A program made the translations under genes and the position numbers. This document shows positions 1 to 8,329 of a stretch of 64,000 nt of DNA, piece after piece. The DNA lies in assembly GCF_037198285.1 (NCBI RefSeq), contig NZ_CP147243.1:62001-126000 (forward strand). The letters run 5' to 3'. The notes beneath the pieces were generated by a model. That model was not told the DNA's origin and did no database searches. It saw only the letters and a program-made list of their open reading frames with translations. This DNA comes from Haladaptatus sp. DJG-WS-42. Lineage in GTDB: Archaea > Halobacteriota > Halobacteria > Halobacteriales > Halococcaceae. Each line of letters begins with the position of its first letter. Position 1 is the first letter of the stretch.

Positions 1-647
1 TCTTTCTTGAAGTCTTTCGGGTCCTGTTCGATTGGGGGGAACGTGTCGTAGTGCATCGGGAAGGCGTAGTCAGCGTCGAGCCAGTCTGCGGCGATGGCCG
101 CCTGCCACGGGCCCATCGTAAAGTGGTCGCCAATCGGAAGCGCCACGGCGTCGGGTTCGAGATACGGGCCGATAACGTCGCGCATCTCGGTCATGAGGCC
201 GGTGTCGCCTGCGTGATAGAACGTGTAGCTGTCTTCGTCTGCGACCTGCGTTGGCAACGTGTCACTGATGATGAACCCGCCGGGCATTCCGCCCGAGTCT
301 GCGTACTCGGACATGAGGCCGTTGGTGTGGTCTGCGCGGTGCATCGTGACGAAGGCGTCACCGCACTCGACGGTGCCGCCGATGTTCATGCCAATCGTGT
401 CCTCGTGGCCGAACTCGTCTGTGATGTAGGCGGCGAGTTCGGGCGTGGCGACGACGGTTGCGTCAGTAAAGGCACCAGCGTCTGCGATGTGGTCTGCGTG
501 CCCGTGTGTGAGCAACAGATAGTCCGGAGACGGAACGGCTTCGGGCGATTTCTCCGTCTTTGGGTTGTCGAAAAACGGGTCGATAAGGAGGCTCGTGTCG
601 CCTACGTCCACCTGCCACGTCGAGTGTCCGTACCAAGTAAGTTTCAT
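1..647 (-). CDS. UPF0173-type metal-dependent hydrolase (C-terminus outside window)
   Basis: Reading leftwards from an ATG at 647, the protein begins [14 protein letters not shown] and carries the metallo-beta-lactamase signature [13 protein letters not shown] near residue 60, followed by further His/Asp ligands ([28 protein letters not shown]). This is the usual motif order of the UPF0173 family of binuclear-metal hydrolases, whose physiological substrate is generally unknown. About 215 residues are present with no stop before base 1, so only a short tail is missing. It is probably cytosolic, since no signal peptide is visible. The fold is secure; the substrate is not. Confidence 0.9.
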   Translation of the reverse strand, partial: MKLTWYGHSTWQVDVGDTSLLIDPFFDNPKTEKSPEAVPSPDYLLLTHGHADHIADAGAFTDATVVATPELAAYITDEFGHEDTIGMNIGGTVECGDAFVTMHRADHTNGLMSEYADSGGMPGGFIISDTLPTQVADEDSYTFYHAGDTGLMTEMRDVIGPYLEPDAVALPIGDHFTMGPWQAAIAADWLDADYAFPMHYDTFPPIEQDPKDFKK

Positions 648-700
648 GCCACATGTGAGTTGTGAGCAGAGCCACTTAACGACTGAGGAGAGTGCACGAC

Positions 701-946
701 TCACCGGAAATAGCGCAGATAGTATCCGGCGGCGAGCGCTGCACCGAGGGTGAAGCCACTAAAGGGCTCGTCAGTAGCGACGTGGGTTGCTTCCGTCGTC
801 GCGGCGGCCACAACGCCCGGAACCACCGCGGTGAGTGTGACTGCACACCAGAGCAGACACAGCCCCGCAACCGGTCGGTTTCGCAGAGTTAAATGTTCTC
901 TAGGGCGTGACCTAAGCGTTCTGCCGCGACGATGCAGTTTTAACAT
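701..946 (-). CDS. Small membrane protein, two predicted TM segments
   Basis: An 81-residue reading frame with a basic N-terminus (about residues 1-24, Arg-rich), a hydrophobic helix around residues 26-48 ([21 protein letters not shown]) and a second short hydrophobic stretch near the C-terminus ([16 protein letters not shown]). This is the pattern of many small haloarchaeal membrane proteins. ATG at 946 is the only conventional start in frame, although the true protein might begin nearer the first helix. It is divergent from the HTH gene at 970, leaving only a short shared promoter region. I do not recognise a family, and expression is an inference. Confidence 0.5.
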   Translation of the reverse strand: MLKLHRRGRTLRSRPREHLTLRNRPVAGLCLLWCAVTLTAVVPGVVAAATTEATHVATDEPFSGFTLGAALAAGYYLRYFR

Positions 947-969
947 GCGGGAGACATGTTCCAGACTGA

Positions 970-1344
970 ATGGTGCGAGACGGCTGGAAGCAGACCGCTC
1001 CAGACGTGCAGATAGTTCTCGATACGTTAGACGACTCTGTCTGTCAGTCGTTGCTCAAAGAACTCACGTCCACGAAAACGGTACAGGAACTCGCAGAAAC
1101 GGCAGACGTTCCGCGGTCGACTGCGTATCGGAAAATCAATCAGCTTGAAGCGGCGTCGCTGGTAGAATCGTTTATTGAGGTTCGAACCGACGGCCATCAC
1201 ACGACGCGCTACCGGCTTGCCTTCGAGGACGTAACGTTCAGTCTCGATGCGAACCGCGAGTTGACAGTCGCCATCACGCGCCCACCAGACGCCCCAGAAG
1301 ACCGGCTGGCGTCGCTTTGGAACGAACTGAGGAAAGAAACATGA
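970..1344 (+). CDS. Winged helix-turn-helix (ArsR-like) regulator
   Basis: A 124-residue protein with one winged-helix domain at about residues 12-75. The helix-turn-helix reads TVQELAETADVPRSTAYRKINQLEAASLVES, typical of haloarchaeal ArsR/TrmB-like repressors, and is followed by a wing containing TDGHHTTRYRL. The C-terminal third (LTVAITRPPDAPEDRLASLWNEL) may dimerise or sense a ligand. It overlaps the next gene by four bases (ATGA), so the two are almost certainly co-transcribed and translationally coupled. A second protein of the same architecture lies at 36698-37075. The regulated genes are unknown. Confidence 0.85.
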   Translation: MVRDGWKQTAPDVQIVLDTLDDSVCQSLLKELTSTKTVQELAETADVPRSTAYRKINQLEAASLVESFIEVRTDGHHTTRYRLAFEDVTFSLDANRELTVAITRPPDAPEDRLASLWNELRKET

Positions 1345-1616
1345 CCGAACTGATCACCGTCGTCGTTGCACTCAAAACAATCACACTCGTCCTTGGTGGG
1401 CTCATCACCTACTTTGCGTACAAAGCCTACCGTCGGACGAATGCCCCCGCACTGAGAGCACTTACTATTGGGTTCGGTATCGTTACAACAGGATCGTTGC
1501 TCGCTGGTATCGCAGACCAGATAATGGGTGTCGATGCGAGTCTCGTCGCCGTCATCGAAAGTGGGCTGACGGCCGTTGGCTTCGCTGTGTTAGTGTACGC
1601 ACTCTACGTCGAGTAA
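1341..1616 (+). CDS. DUF7521-like small membrane protein
   Basis: The ATG at 1341 lies inside the TGA of the preceding regulator (ATGA overlap), which fixes the start. The 91-residue product has three hydrophobic helices (about residues 3-22, 36-60 and 66-90), with a short basic loop YKAYRRTNAPALRAL after the first. In haloarchaea a wHTH gene followed by a DUF7521-like membrane protein is a recurring two-gene unit; I make that family link from the pattern and the paired arrangement. The membrane protein may sense a signal for, or be controlled by, its partner, but nothing in the sequence says which. Confidence 0.75.
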   Translation: MTELITVVVALKTITLVLGGLITYFAYKAYRRTNAPALRALTIGFGIVTTGSLLAGIADQIMGVDASLVAVIESGLTAVGFAVLVYALYVE

Positions 1617-1638
1617 ATACCGTAGAAAAAGGCGTGAT

Positions 1639-2211
1639 TCAGCCGAAGATGTACTGGAGGCGTGGGTAGCGCTCGATGAGCGGTTCGCCACGGACCTCGA
1701 TGCGTTCTAAGTAGGTGTCGAGGCCGAGGATGCGGCCTGCACCGAAGGCGGCCACGGCGAGGAAGACGAGCATGTACGCGAAGTCGCCGTTGATGACGCC
1801 GTGTTCGATGCTCCAGTTACCGAAGTAGAACATGAGCATCATGAACGCGCCGAAGAACGCCGCGAGGCGGGTCAGTGCGCCGACGATGAGTCCAAGACCG
1901 ATGAGGAGTTCACCCCACGGGACGGCGATTGCGAGGAAGTCAGCGAACCATGCGGTCTGTCCCATCCAGAGGAACATCCCTTGCAGTGGGTTGCCGTTGG
2001 TCGCCGCGACGTTCAGCAGGTAGCCCTGTGCGCCCCAGCCAGCTTCGAGCACCTTTTCGAGGCCTGCGTTCAAGAACGCAACCCCCATCATGAGTCGGAG
2101 TGCGAGGACGAACCACGCGCTCAGGCTGTGTGCTTCACCGCGAACCGTAATGCCACCGAGGTGGCTTTCGAACGTGTTTGCTCCTTCGAGGGTTGGTCGA
2201 GTAGTTGCCAT
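1639..2211 (-). CDS. DoxX family membrane protein
   Basis: Starts at the ATG at 2211 (MATTRPTLEGANTF), giving 190 residues; the longer upstream frame runs through the promoter. Four hydrophobic helices follow a polar N-terminus: RLMMGVAFLNAGLEKVL, FLAIAVPWGELLIGLGLIVGALTRLAAFFG, MMLMFYFGNW and FAYMLVFLAVAAFGAGRILGLD. The GELLIGLGL/LTRLAA helix is characteristic of DoxX/SURF4-like quinone-interacting membrane proteins. The C-terminus (LIERYPRLQYIFG) is soluble. A TATA-like element (TTTATATAC on the minus strand, near 2250) precedes it. The electron donor is unknown. Confidence 0.88.
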   Translation of the reverse strand: MATTRPTLEGANTFESHLGGITVRGEAHSLSAWFVLALRLMMGVAFLNAGLEKVLEAGWGAQGYLLNVAATNGNPLQGMFLWMGQTAWFADFLAIAVPWGELLIGLGLIVGALTRLAAFFGAFMMLMFYFGNWSIEHGVINGDFAYMLVFLAVAAFGAGRILGLDTYLERIEVRGEPLIERYPRLQYIFG

Positions 2212-2348
2212 TTTTATCACCTTACAAGTAATGCTACGCAAACAACCAGTATATAAACCAAAGCTGAGTCTCAACCCCTGGGAATCGACCCACTGTGAGG
2301 GTTTGCCACAGCACAAACGCTTAACCAGCCACAGACACGACCGGACGT

Positions 2349-3080
2349 ATGCGACACGTTCGATTCCGCGACCCGGCAGGGTCGGTACGAACTGGTGAGT
2401 GGACCGACGAAGGCATTGTTTTCGCGGGCGAAACCTACGACCCAGACGAGGTGGACGTCCTTCCCCCGTGTGAACCGTCGAAAATCGTCTGTGTCGGACT
2501 CAACTACGCAGACCACGCCGCAGAACAGAACTCAGAGATTCCAGACCGCCCACTTCTGTTCCTCAAACCGCCGAACACACTCGCTGGCCACGGCGACGAG
2601 GTGACGCTTCCGTCGGGTAAAGAGCGCATCGACCACGAAGCGGAACTCGGCGTTGTCATCGGCTCGCAAGCGAAAAACGTCGATGCCGAGGACGCGATGG
2701 ACTACGTGGCGGGCTTTACGTGCGTAGACGATCTCTCGAACCGCGACGACCAGCGCAAAGAACAGAATTGGATTCGCGGCAAGGCGTTCGACAACGCCGC
2801 GCCAGTCGGCCCGGTCGTGGCAACGCCCGACGAAGTCCCGGACGATGCTTCGGTCAAACTCTGGGTTAACGGTGAACTGCGCCAAGAGTCCTCGCGCGCT
2901 GAGTTCATCTTCTCGATTCCAGAACTCATCGAGGAGATTACGTCCTATCTAACGCTCGAAGAAGGCGACATCATCTCGACGGGGACGCCAGCGGGCGTCT
3001 CGCCGCTCGAAGACGGCGACGTGGTCGAAGTCGAAGTCGAAGGCGTTGGCGTACTCGAACACGCCGTTCGGATTCCCTAA
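2349..3080 (+). CDS. Fumarylacetoacetate hydrolase family protein
   Basis: A 243-residue FAH-fold enzyme. A short N-terminal lid (residues 1-45) is followed by the catalytic core with VGLNYADHAAEQ, RPLLFLKPPNTL, the acidic metal-ligand stretch RIDHEAELGVVIG, and GEGDIISTGTPAG-like C-terminal residues (EEGDIISTGTPAGVSPL). Members hydrolyse or isomerise beta-diketone acids such as acylpyruvates or 2-hydroxyhepta-2,4-diene-1,7-dioate using Mg or Mn; the exact substrate cannot be read here. Its stop overlaps the stop of the convergent gene at 3077. It is probably monocistronic. Confidence 0.92.
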   Translation: MRHVRFRDPAGSVRTGEWTDEGIVFAGETYDPDEVDVLPPCEPSKIVCVGLNYADHAAEQNSEIPDRPLLFLKPPNTLAGHGDEVTLPSGKERIDHEAELGVVIGSQAKNVDAEDAMDYVAGFTCVDDLSNRDDQRKEQNWIRGKAFDNAAPVGPVVATPDEVPDDASVKLWVNGELRQESSRAEFIFSIPELIEEITSYLTLEEGDIISTGTPAGVSPLEDGDVVEVEVEGVGVLEHAVRIP

Positions 3081-3484
3081 GCCCGCGCGTCGCTGACCGC
3101 TTCGATCTTTTCGAAAAATGCTTCGAGTTCAGTGGCAACGCGTTCTGGCGCTTCGAGTTCCAATTGTAACCCGATAGCCGCGCCGCTCGACCACCCGACG
3201 ACGTGGATGAGGCCAACGTTTATCGCGTCGAGAAATGCTGCAATATCGCCAGCGAAATCTGCGAAGAAATCGACCGGTTCTGCATACGATGAGTCGCCAC
3301 ACCCTCTCAAGTCCACGGCGAGGAGGTGATAGCGGGGGTCGATCGCGTCAAAGACGAGTTCCCAGTGAATCGACGACGAACAGTTCGAATGGATGAACAA
3401 CACTGGGTCTGTCTCACCCATGCGTTCACGATAGGCGAGTTGCTCGCCGCTCGGCAGTGTGACCACATGGGGTGCGGATGACAA
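3077..3484 (-). pseudogene. Internally deleted alpha/beta hydrolase
   Basis: The frame is open (135 residues) but looks like an alpha/beta hydrolase that has lost its middle. Residues 1-108 match the normal N-terminal half: LPSGEQLAYRE, LFIHSNCSSS for the oxyanion strand, DLRGCGDSS, and the nucleophile elbow GWSSG with Ser99. The sequence then passes directly into APERVATELEAFFEKIEA, which resembles the last helix of such enzymes. The cap, the catalytic Asp and the catalytic His loops are absent; family members are usually 250-300 residues. An in-frame deletion between two PERV-like segments would explain it. A residual function is possible but hydrolysis is unlikely. Confidence 0.7.
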
Positions 3485-3493
3485 CGCATAAAT

Positions 3494-3507
3494 TTAGGGT
3501 GGCCTAA
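3494..3507. promoter_or_regulatory. Putative iron-regulator (DtxR/Idr-type) operator
   Basis: The sequence TTAGGgtggCCTAA is a perfect 5+5 palindrome with a 4-nt centre. It matches the core of the two boxes upstream of the siderophore operon at 31307 and 31343. It sits 13 bases before the ATG at 3520, where a bound repressor would block transcription, and 10 bases before the divergent hydrolase start at 3484. The TTAGG-N4-CCTAA core fits what is known of haloarchaeal DtxR-family iron regulators. Confidence 0.6.
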
Positions 3508-3519
3508 TTCTGCGCCAAG

Positions 3520-4044
3520 ATGGAGTTGACGCGTCGAGACGCACTTAGTGCGCTTGCGAGCGTTGGAATCGTCGCCGGTGGCGGGTCGGCGTTCCTCGCA
3601 AGTGGCGACGACGGAGCGGACGTGTCACGTAGACAAATTGTCGAAACCATGGGCGCTGCTGCAGACGTACTCTACCCCACGGAAGTGACCGGGATTCATG
3701 CATTTGTCGAGACGTATTTGACGAGGAAGATAGATGGACGACCGGCGTACAGAAGCCAACTCGGGCGTGCGGTGGTCGAGCTGAACGAGACGGCACAGGA
3801 CTGGTACGACGCACCGTTCGCAGAGTTGTCGGTCGAACTCCGAACGCAACTCCTTGTCGAGATGGGGATTCCCGAAGCCGACCCGAGTGCAGACCCAGGC
3901 GAAACGACGGCGCGGCGACTTCGATACTACATCTGGAACGACCTTCAGTATGCCCTCTACTCGTCGCCAACTGGCGGCCGTCTCGTCGGCATCGAGAACC
4001 CACAGGGACACCCCGGTGGGTTAACCTACACAAAGCAACCATGA
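3520..4044 (+). CDS. Tat-signal gluconate 2-dehydrogenase subunit 3-like protein
   Basis: The N-terminus MELTRRDALSALASVGIVAG is a twin-arginine-like export signal (TRRDAL followed by a small hydrophobic stretch). After it comes the roughly 140-residue domain of gluconate 2-dehydrogenase subunit 3 (pfam Gluconate_2-dh3), with AADVLYPTEVTG and the C-terminal RRLRYYIWNDLQYALYSSPTGGRLVG. In bacteria this small subunit helps export or stabilise the partner flavoprotein. The next gene encodes that partner, beginning within this stop codon (ATGA at 4041). The putative iron operator just upstream suggests iron-responsive expression. The sugar or alcohol substrate is unknown. Confidence 0.85.
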   Translation: MELTRRDALSALASVGIVAGGGSAFLASGDDGADVSRRQIVETMGAAADVLYPTEVTGIHAFVETYLTRKIDGRPAYRSQLGRAVVELNETAQDWYDAPFAELSVELRTQLLVEMGIPEADPSADPGETTARRLRYYIWNDLQYALYSSPTGGRLVGIENPQGHPGGLTYTKQP

Positions 4045-5633
4045 CCCACACCGGAATCCCCCGCACTGACGTTTGCATCATCGGTGCTGGCCCTGCGGGA
4101 GCCCTGCTCGCAGATACGCTCGCGGCGGCGGGCCACGACGTGGTGGTACTCGAAGCCGGACCGCGCTTCGACCCAACGGACAGGCTCGAACGGATGGAAC
4201 GGTCGATTCGACCGGGTGACAGCGGTCTTTCGGTGTGGGACATGGGCGGAAAACGAGATGCCTACACGTCTTCCGGTGAGAACTTTTACCCGCTCAACCA
4301 CGCTCGTGTAAAGGGCGTGGGCGGAAGTACGCTTCACTGGCAGGGGATGGTGATGCGGTTGCACGAATCTGACTTCGCCGCGACCGGGCCAGCGGGCGGC
4401 GAGTGGCCAATCGACTACGACGATTTACGCTCGTACTACGCGAATGCAGAGCAAGAACTCGGCGTCGCCGGGGCAGTGGATAATCCGTTCTCTCCGCCGC
4501 GAGATGAACCGTATCCGATGCCCGCCTTCGCCCCCTCGCACTCGGACTCGATTTTCGCAGAAGCGTGCGAAGCGCTCGAAATCACGACTCACTCGGTAGG
4601 GAACGCCCGCAACTCAGTGGCGTACGACGGCCGTTCTCAGTGCGTTGGCTACGGGACGTGCAATCCCGTCTGCCCGTCAGGCGCGAAGTACTCTGCCGAC
4701 ACAACCATCGAGAAAGCAGAAGCGAAGGGCGTTCGCGTCGTGACCGAAGCCCCCGTTCAACGCCTCGAAACCACTGCAGCTGGCGAGCGAGTCGAAGCCG
4801 CCATCTACGCGAAAGACGGGCGGACGTACAGACAGGAAGCCCGCCAGTTCATCCTTGCCGCCGGTGGTGTCGAAATCCCACGACTGCTCTTACTGTCTGC
4901 ATCAGACGAACATCCGGACGGCCTCGCGAATTCGAGCGGCGCAGTCGGGCGCTATTTCATGGAACACCTGTTTGCGGGGATGGGCGGCGTACTCTCCGGC
5001 CGTGAAACCCGACAGAACCACGTGGGATTCATGACGACCGAAAGTCACCAGTTCTACGACAACGACGAGCCCGGAATCGGCCCTATCAAACTCGAATTTT
5101 TGAACTACGCTGGGCCATCGCCGGTCGAAATTGCAATGGACTCAGCCGAGTATGGCGACGACTTGCTCGAAACCCTCAAAGCCTCCTACGGTCACAATCT
5201 CGCGATGGGCGCACTCGTCGGCCAAGAACCCCGAAAGGAGAATTACATCGGCCTCGACCCCTCCGAGACTGACGACCACGGAAACCCCGTCCCTGATGTT
5301 CATTGGCGGATTGGCGAGCAGGAGAAACGGACCATTGCCCGTGCGAATGAGATTCAACAAGCCGTCTTGGACGAACTCGGCGTAGACATCAGGTGGAAAA
5401 TCGGGCCAGAGAACACCGGGCCGACGTACCACCACATGGGCACGACGCGAATGGGAACGGACCCGGAGACGAGCGTCGTCGATGCGCGCTTGCGATGTCA
5501 CGACGTGGCGAATCTTACGATTGCGTCGAGCAGCGTGTTTGTCACGTCAGGGGCGATGAACCCGACGCTCACGATTGCGGCGTTGGCACTCCGTGCTGCC
5601 GACTTCGTCGATGAATCGTTAAAACAAGCGTAA
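4041..5633 (+). CDS. GMC family oxidoreductase, gluconate dehydrogenase large-subunit type
   Basis: A 530-residue FAD-dependent glucose-methanol-choline oxidoreductase. The dinucleotide-binding motif DVCIIGAGPAGALLADTLA lies at residues 10-28, then GVGGSTLHWQGM (flavin loop), a Cys-containing CVGYGTCNPVCPSGAKYSAD segment around residue 200, and the C-terminal GMC_oxred_C with TYHHMGTTRMGTDP and GAMNPTLTIAALALRAADF. The four-base overlap with the subunit-3 gene supports a complex that is co-exported, since this subunit has no signal of its own. It probably oxidises a sugar, polyol or sugar acid and passes electrons to a membrane acceptor; no cytochrome subunit is adjacent. Confidence 0.9.
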   Translation: MTHTGIPRTDVCIIGAGPAGALLADTLAAAGHDVVVLEAGPRFDPTDRLERMERSIRPGDSGLSVWDMGGKRDAYTSSGENFYPLNHARVKGVGGSTLHWQGMVMRLHESDFAATGPAGGEWPIDYDDLRSYYANAEQELGVAGAVDNPFSPPRDEPYPMPAFAPSHSDSIFAEACEALEITTHSVGNARNSVAYDGRSQCVGYGTCNPVCPSGAKYSADTTIEKAEAKGVRVVTEAPVQRLETTAAGERVEAAIYAKDGRTYRQEARQFILAAGGVEIPRLLLLSASDEHPDGLANSSGAVGRYFMEHLFAGMGGVLSGRETRQNHVGFMTTESHQFYDNDEPGIGPIKLEFLNYAGPSPVEIAMDSAEYGDDLLETLKASYGHNLAMGALVGQEPRKENYIGLDPSETDDHGNPVPDVHWRIGEQEKRTIARANEIQQAVLDELGVDIRWKIGPENTGPTYHHMGTTRMGTDPETSVVDARLRCHDVANLTIASSSVFVTSGAMNPTLTIAALALRAADFVDESLKQA

Positions 5634-5655
5634 GGGGAAGACGAGGCGACCGTGA

Positions 5656-6294
5656 CTAGTCGCGGTCGTCCCAGTCCTTGTCGTCTCGGTCGTCCCAATC
5701 GTCTTCGCCGCACGCACACATCTTGCCGTTGTTGTAGGCGTCTAAGACCTTGTAGAGACATTCGCCGTTTGCTTCGAGTTTGTCCCACTCACCGGTGCAC
5801 CTGTTTGGGAGCATTATCTTTGCATCCCACGTTCTCATGGGTGTGTACTTCGGCGTCCCGAACTCAGCGAAGCCAGCGGCGTAGAGCCACCGAACTGCCA
5901 CGCCCGGCACACCGTAGTAGCAGCGGCCGCCGCCGATACACTTGTCTGCGGTGCCGCGATACCGGATACACGAGTCTTCTGCCCCGGCGTACTGGTTGAG
6001 CTTCGCCGCGACGAGCGCTTTTGCGAGAATACGGTTTTTGTCACCTCGAACGGGCTGTTTCAGGAGGTACTCAATCCAGAACTCTTTGCGGGCGCGCTTG
6101 TTGGCGATTTGCAGCACGTCAACCGGCCACGCTTCGGGATGGTTCTTCCAATACCCAGGTGACCGTGCACAGACTTTCCGTCGGTCTCTGTCACCTCGTG
6201 CTGCGGCTTTGCCCGGAATGGCAAGCGACGCCGCTCCTGCGATGAGCGCACCGCGTTTGAGGAGCGTCCGTCGTGAAGTACGTATGTCAGTCAT
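5656..6294 (-). CDS. Tat-exported Cys-rich protein with SPGYWKNHPEAWP motif, copy 1
   Basis: A 212-residue protein starting MTDIRTSRRTLLKRGALIAGAA, a clear twin-arginine signal. The mature part holds SPGYWKNHPEAWP at residues 45-57, then an Asn/Gln/Gly-rich region with evenly spaced cysteines (VCAR, DSCIRYR, DKCIGGGRCYYG, NRCTGEW, GECLYK, MCACG), eight of them conserved in the neighbour, likely as disulfides outside the cell. The tail CGEDDWDDRDDKDWDDRD is a strongly acidic repeat absent from the paralogue. GYWKNHPEAWP-like motifs occur in secreted proteins of several bacterial phyla with no function known to me. Confidence 0.8.
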   Translation of the reverse strand: MTDIRTSRRTLLKRGALIAGAASLAIPGKAAARGDRDRRKVCARSPGYWKNHPEAWPVDVLQIANKRARKEFWIEYLLKQPVRGDKNRILAKALVAAKLNQYAGAEDSCIRYRGTADKCIGGGRCYYGVPGVAVRWLYAAGFAEFGTPKYTPMRTWDAKIMLPNRCTGEWDKLEANGECLYKVLDAYNNGKMCACGEDDWDDRDDKDWDDRD

Positions 6295-6504
6295 GAGTTT
6301 TCACCTGAATTGAAATTCTCTACCAATTGACTTTGTTACATGTCTGTTACCTCAGTTTTGGTTGAACTACCAATCAGTATGGGGACCATTTCAGTGTGAA
6401 CGTTCAGCTTAGCAACTGGAGCGAATCGTGAGCCGAGAGACGTGTCACTCGTGAACCAGTGGTTAGCCTGTCGTGAACCTCGTGTGCAGAAAAGAAATGG
6501 GAAC

Positions 6505-7092
6505 TCAGTCGGCCTTGCAGGCGCAGAGCATGCCGTTGTTGTACGCGTCGAGGATTTCGTAGAGACATTCCCCGTTCACCTTAACCTTGTCACGTTCGCC
6601 AGTGCACTCGTTGTTGAGCATAACCTCGAGCTTCCACGTGGTCTGTGGCTCGTAGCCGTTTGCGAACGCTGGGAACCCAGAGGTGATGAGCCACTTGTCT
6701 GCCACGCCGGTCACGCCGAAGTAGCAGCGGCCGCCGCCGATACATTTGTCTGCGGTGCCGCGATACCGGATACACGAGTCTTCTGCCCCGGCGTACTGGT
6801 TGAGCTTCGCCGCGAGTAGCGCCTTTGCGAGGATGCGGTTTTTATCGCCTTGAACGGGTTGTTTCAGGAGATACTCAATCCAGTATTCTTTGTCCTTTTC
6901 GAGGCCGCCAACTTTGACGGTCTCAACTGGCCACGCCTCGGGGTGGTTCTTCCAGTATCCCGGCGATCGCGCACAGACAACTTTTCCACAACCGGCCGCA
7001 GAAACTGTTCCCGGTATGCCAACTGCCGCCGCACCCGCGATGAGTGCGCCGCGCTTTAACAACGTTCGTCGTGAGGTTTGAAAATCTCTCAT
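6505..7092 (-). CDS. Tat-exported Cys-rich protein with SPGYWKNHPEAWP motif, copy 2
   Basis: Start ATG at 7092 (MRDFQTSRRTLLKRG), giving 195 residues; the longer frame upstream lacks coding character. It is a tandem paralogue of the 5656 gene: same Tat signal, SPGYWKNHPEAWP at residues 43-55, and the same eight core cysteines through GECLYEILDAYNNGMLCACK. It lacks the acidic Asp/Trp tail. About 210 bases separate the two copies, and the leader regions differ, so each may have its own promoter. A 70-bp stretch (6746-6815) is identical to copy 1 although flanking codons have diverged. The function is unknown; a cell-surface or secreted structural or binding role fits. Confidence 0.8.
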   Translation of the reverse strand: MRDFQTSRRTLLKRGALIAGAAAVGIPGTVSAAGCGKVVCARSPGYWKNHPEAWPVETVKVGGLEKDKEYWIEYLLKQPVQGDKNRILAKALLAAKLNQYAGAEDSCIRYRGTADKCIGGGRCYFGVTGVADKWLITSGFPAFANGYEPQTTWKLEVMLNNECTGERDKVKVNGECLYEILDAYNNGMLCACKAD

Positions 7093-7255
7093 TTTTGGGA
7101 TTCCCCGGTGACAAGAACGCAAGAAATGTATATTGTTATCAATAAACATCCCTTTGAAAGCGCATTTTACCAGAAAACGGAATGAGGGGATTAAATCGTC
7201 ACACCACTTGCCCGAGGTGGGTGCGTTTAAGGGCGCACGCCGATAGCAGACAGGT

Positions 7256-8329
7256 ATGCAACCACGGGACCTCTCCTCGCACACCGCCTACCGCGCGGGG
7301 CGTGGCATCGAGGAGGTCGCACGCGAGTTGGGCATCGACCCAGCGAATCTAGTAAAACTCTCTTCTAACGAGAACCCACACGGACCGAGTCCGAAGGCCG
7401 CGGCCGCCGTCGAAGCCGCCGCGCCGACCATCCACACCTATCCGAAAACGTCGGCCGCAGACCTGACCGACGCCCTCGCAGAGAAGTGGGACGTCACTGG
7501 CGCACAGATCTGGCTCGCAAACGGCGGCGACGGCGCACTTGACTACCTCTGTCGGGCGATGCTCGAACCCGGAGACGAAGTACTCGTCACGAAACCCGGC
7601 TTCGCCTACTACGCGATGAGCGCGCGATACCACCACGGCGAGGTGAACGAGTACCCCCTCAAGAAACGCGATGACTTCGCCCAGACTGCAGCCACAGTGC
7701 TCGACCACTACGACGGCGAGCGCATCATCTTCCTCACGAGCCCACACAACCCAACTGGCTCTGTCATGGCACTCGATGAAGTCGTGACGGTGGCAGACGA
7801 AACCGCAGAGGAAACGCTCGTCGTCGTTGACGAGGCCTACGGCGAGTTCGCGGAAATGGACAGCGCCATCTCGCTCCTCTCCGACCGCGACGACATCGCC
7901 GTTCTCCGGACGTTCTCGAAGGCCTACGGTATTGCAGGACTTCGGCTTGGCTACGCTGTCGTCCCCGACGACTGGGCCGACGCCTACGCCCGGGTGAACA
8001 CGCCCTTTGCCGCGAGCGAACTCGCCTGCCGGGCCGGACTCGCCGCGCTCTCTGACGACGAACACGTCGAGAAATCCGTCGAAACCGCCGCGTGGGCACG
8101 CGAGTACATCGCCAACAATCTCGACGCGAAGACGTGGAATAGCGCCGGAAACTTCGTCCTCGCGGACGTCGGCGACGGCTCTGCGGTTACGCAGGCCGCC
8201 CAGCACGAGGGCATCATCGTCCGCGACTGTTCGAGCTTTGGGCTGCCCGAATGTATTCGAATCACCTGCGGAACCAAGGAGACCACGAAGCGCGCCGTGG
8301 CCGTGTTGAACGAGGTGCTCACCGCATGA
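7256..8329 (+). CDS. hisC: Histidinol-phosphate aminotransferase
   Basis: A 357-residue class I/II PLP-dependent aminotransferase, close to the usual HisC length. The N-terminus has LVKLSSNENPHGPSPKA, the HisC substrate-binding signature. VDEAYGEFAE precedes the PLP-lysine motif TFSKAYGIAGLRLGY, and the C-terminus has GIIVRDCSSFGLPECIRITCGT, where Arg binds the carboxylate. HisC converts imidazole acetol-phosphate to histidinol phosphate. It starts a three-gene unit: its TGA overlaps the ATG of the kinase at 8326. A role in other aromatic aminotransfer cannot be excluded. Confidence 0.9.
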   Translation: MQPRDLSSHTAYRAGRGIEEVARELGIDPANLVKLSSNENPHGPSPKAAAAVEAAAPTIHTYPKTSAADLTDALAEKWDVTGAQIWLANGGDGALDYLCRAMLEPGDEVLVTKPGFAYYAMSARYHHGEVNEYPLKKRDDFAQTAATVLDHYDGERIIFLTSPHNPTGSVMALDEVVTVADETAEETLVVVDEAYGEFAEMDSAISLLSDRDDIAVLRTFSKAYGIAGLRLGYAVVPDDWADAYARVNTPFAASELACRAGLAALSDDEHVEKSVETAAWAREYIANNLDAKTWNSAGNFVLADVGDGSAVTQAAQHEGIIVRDCSSFGLPECIRITCGTKETTKRAVAVLNEVLTA

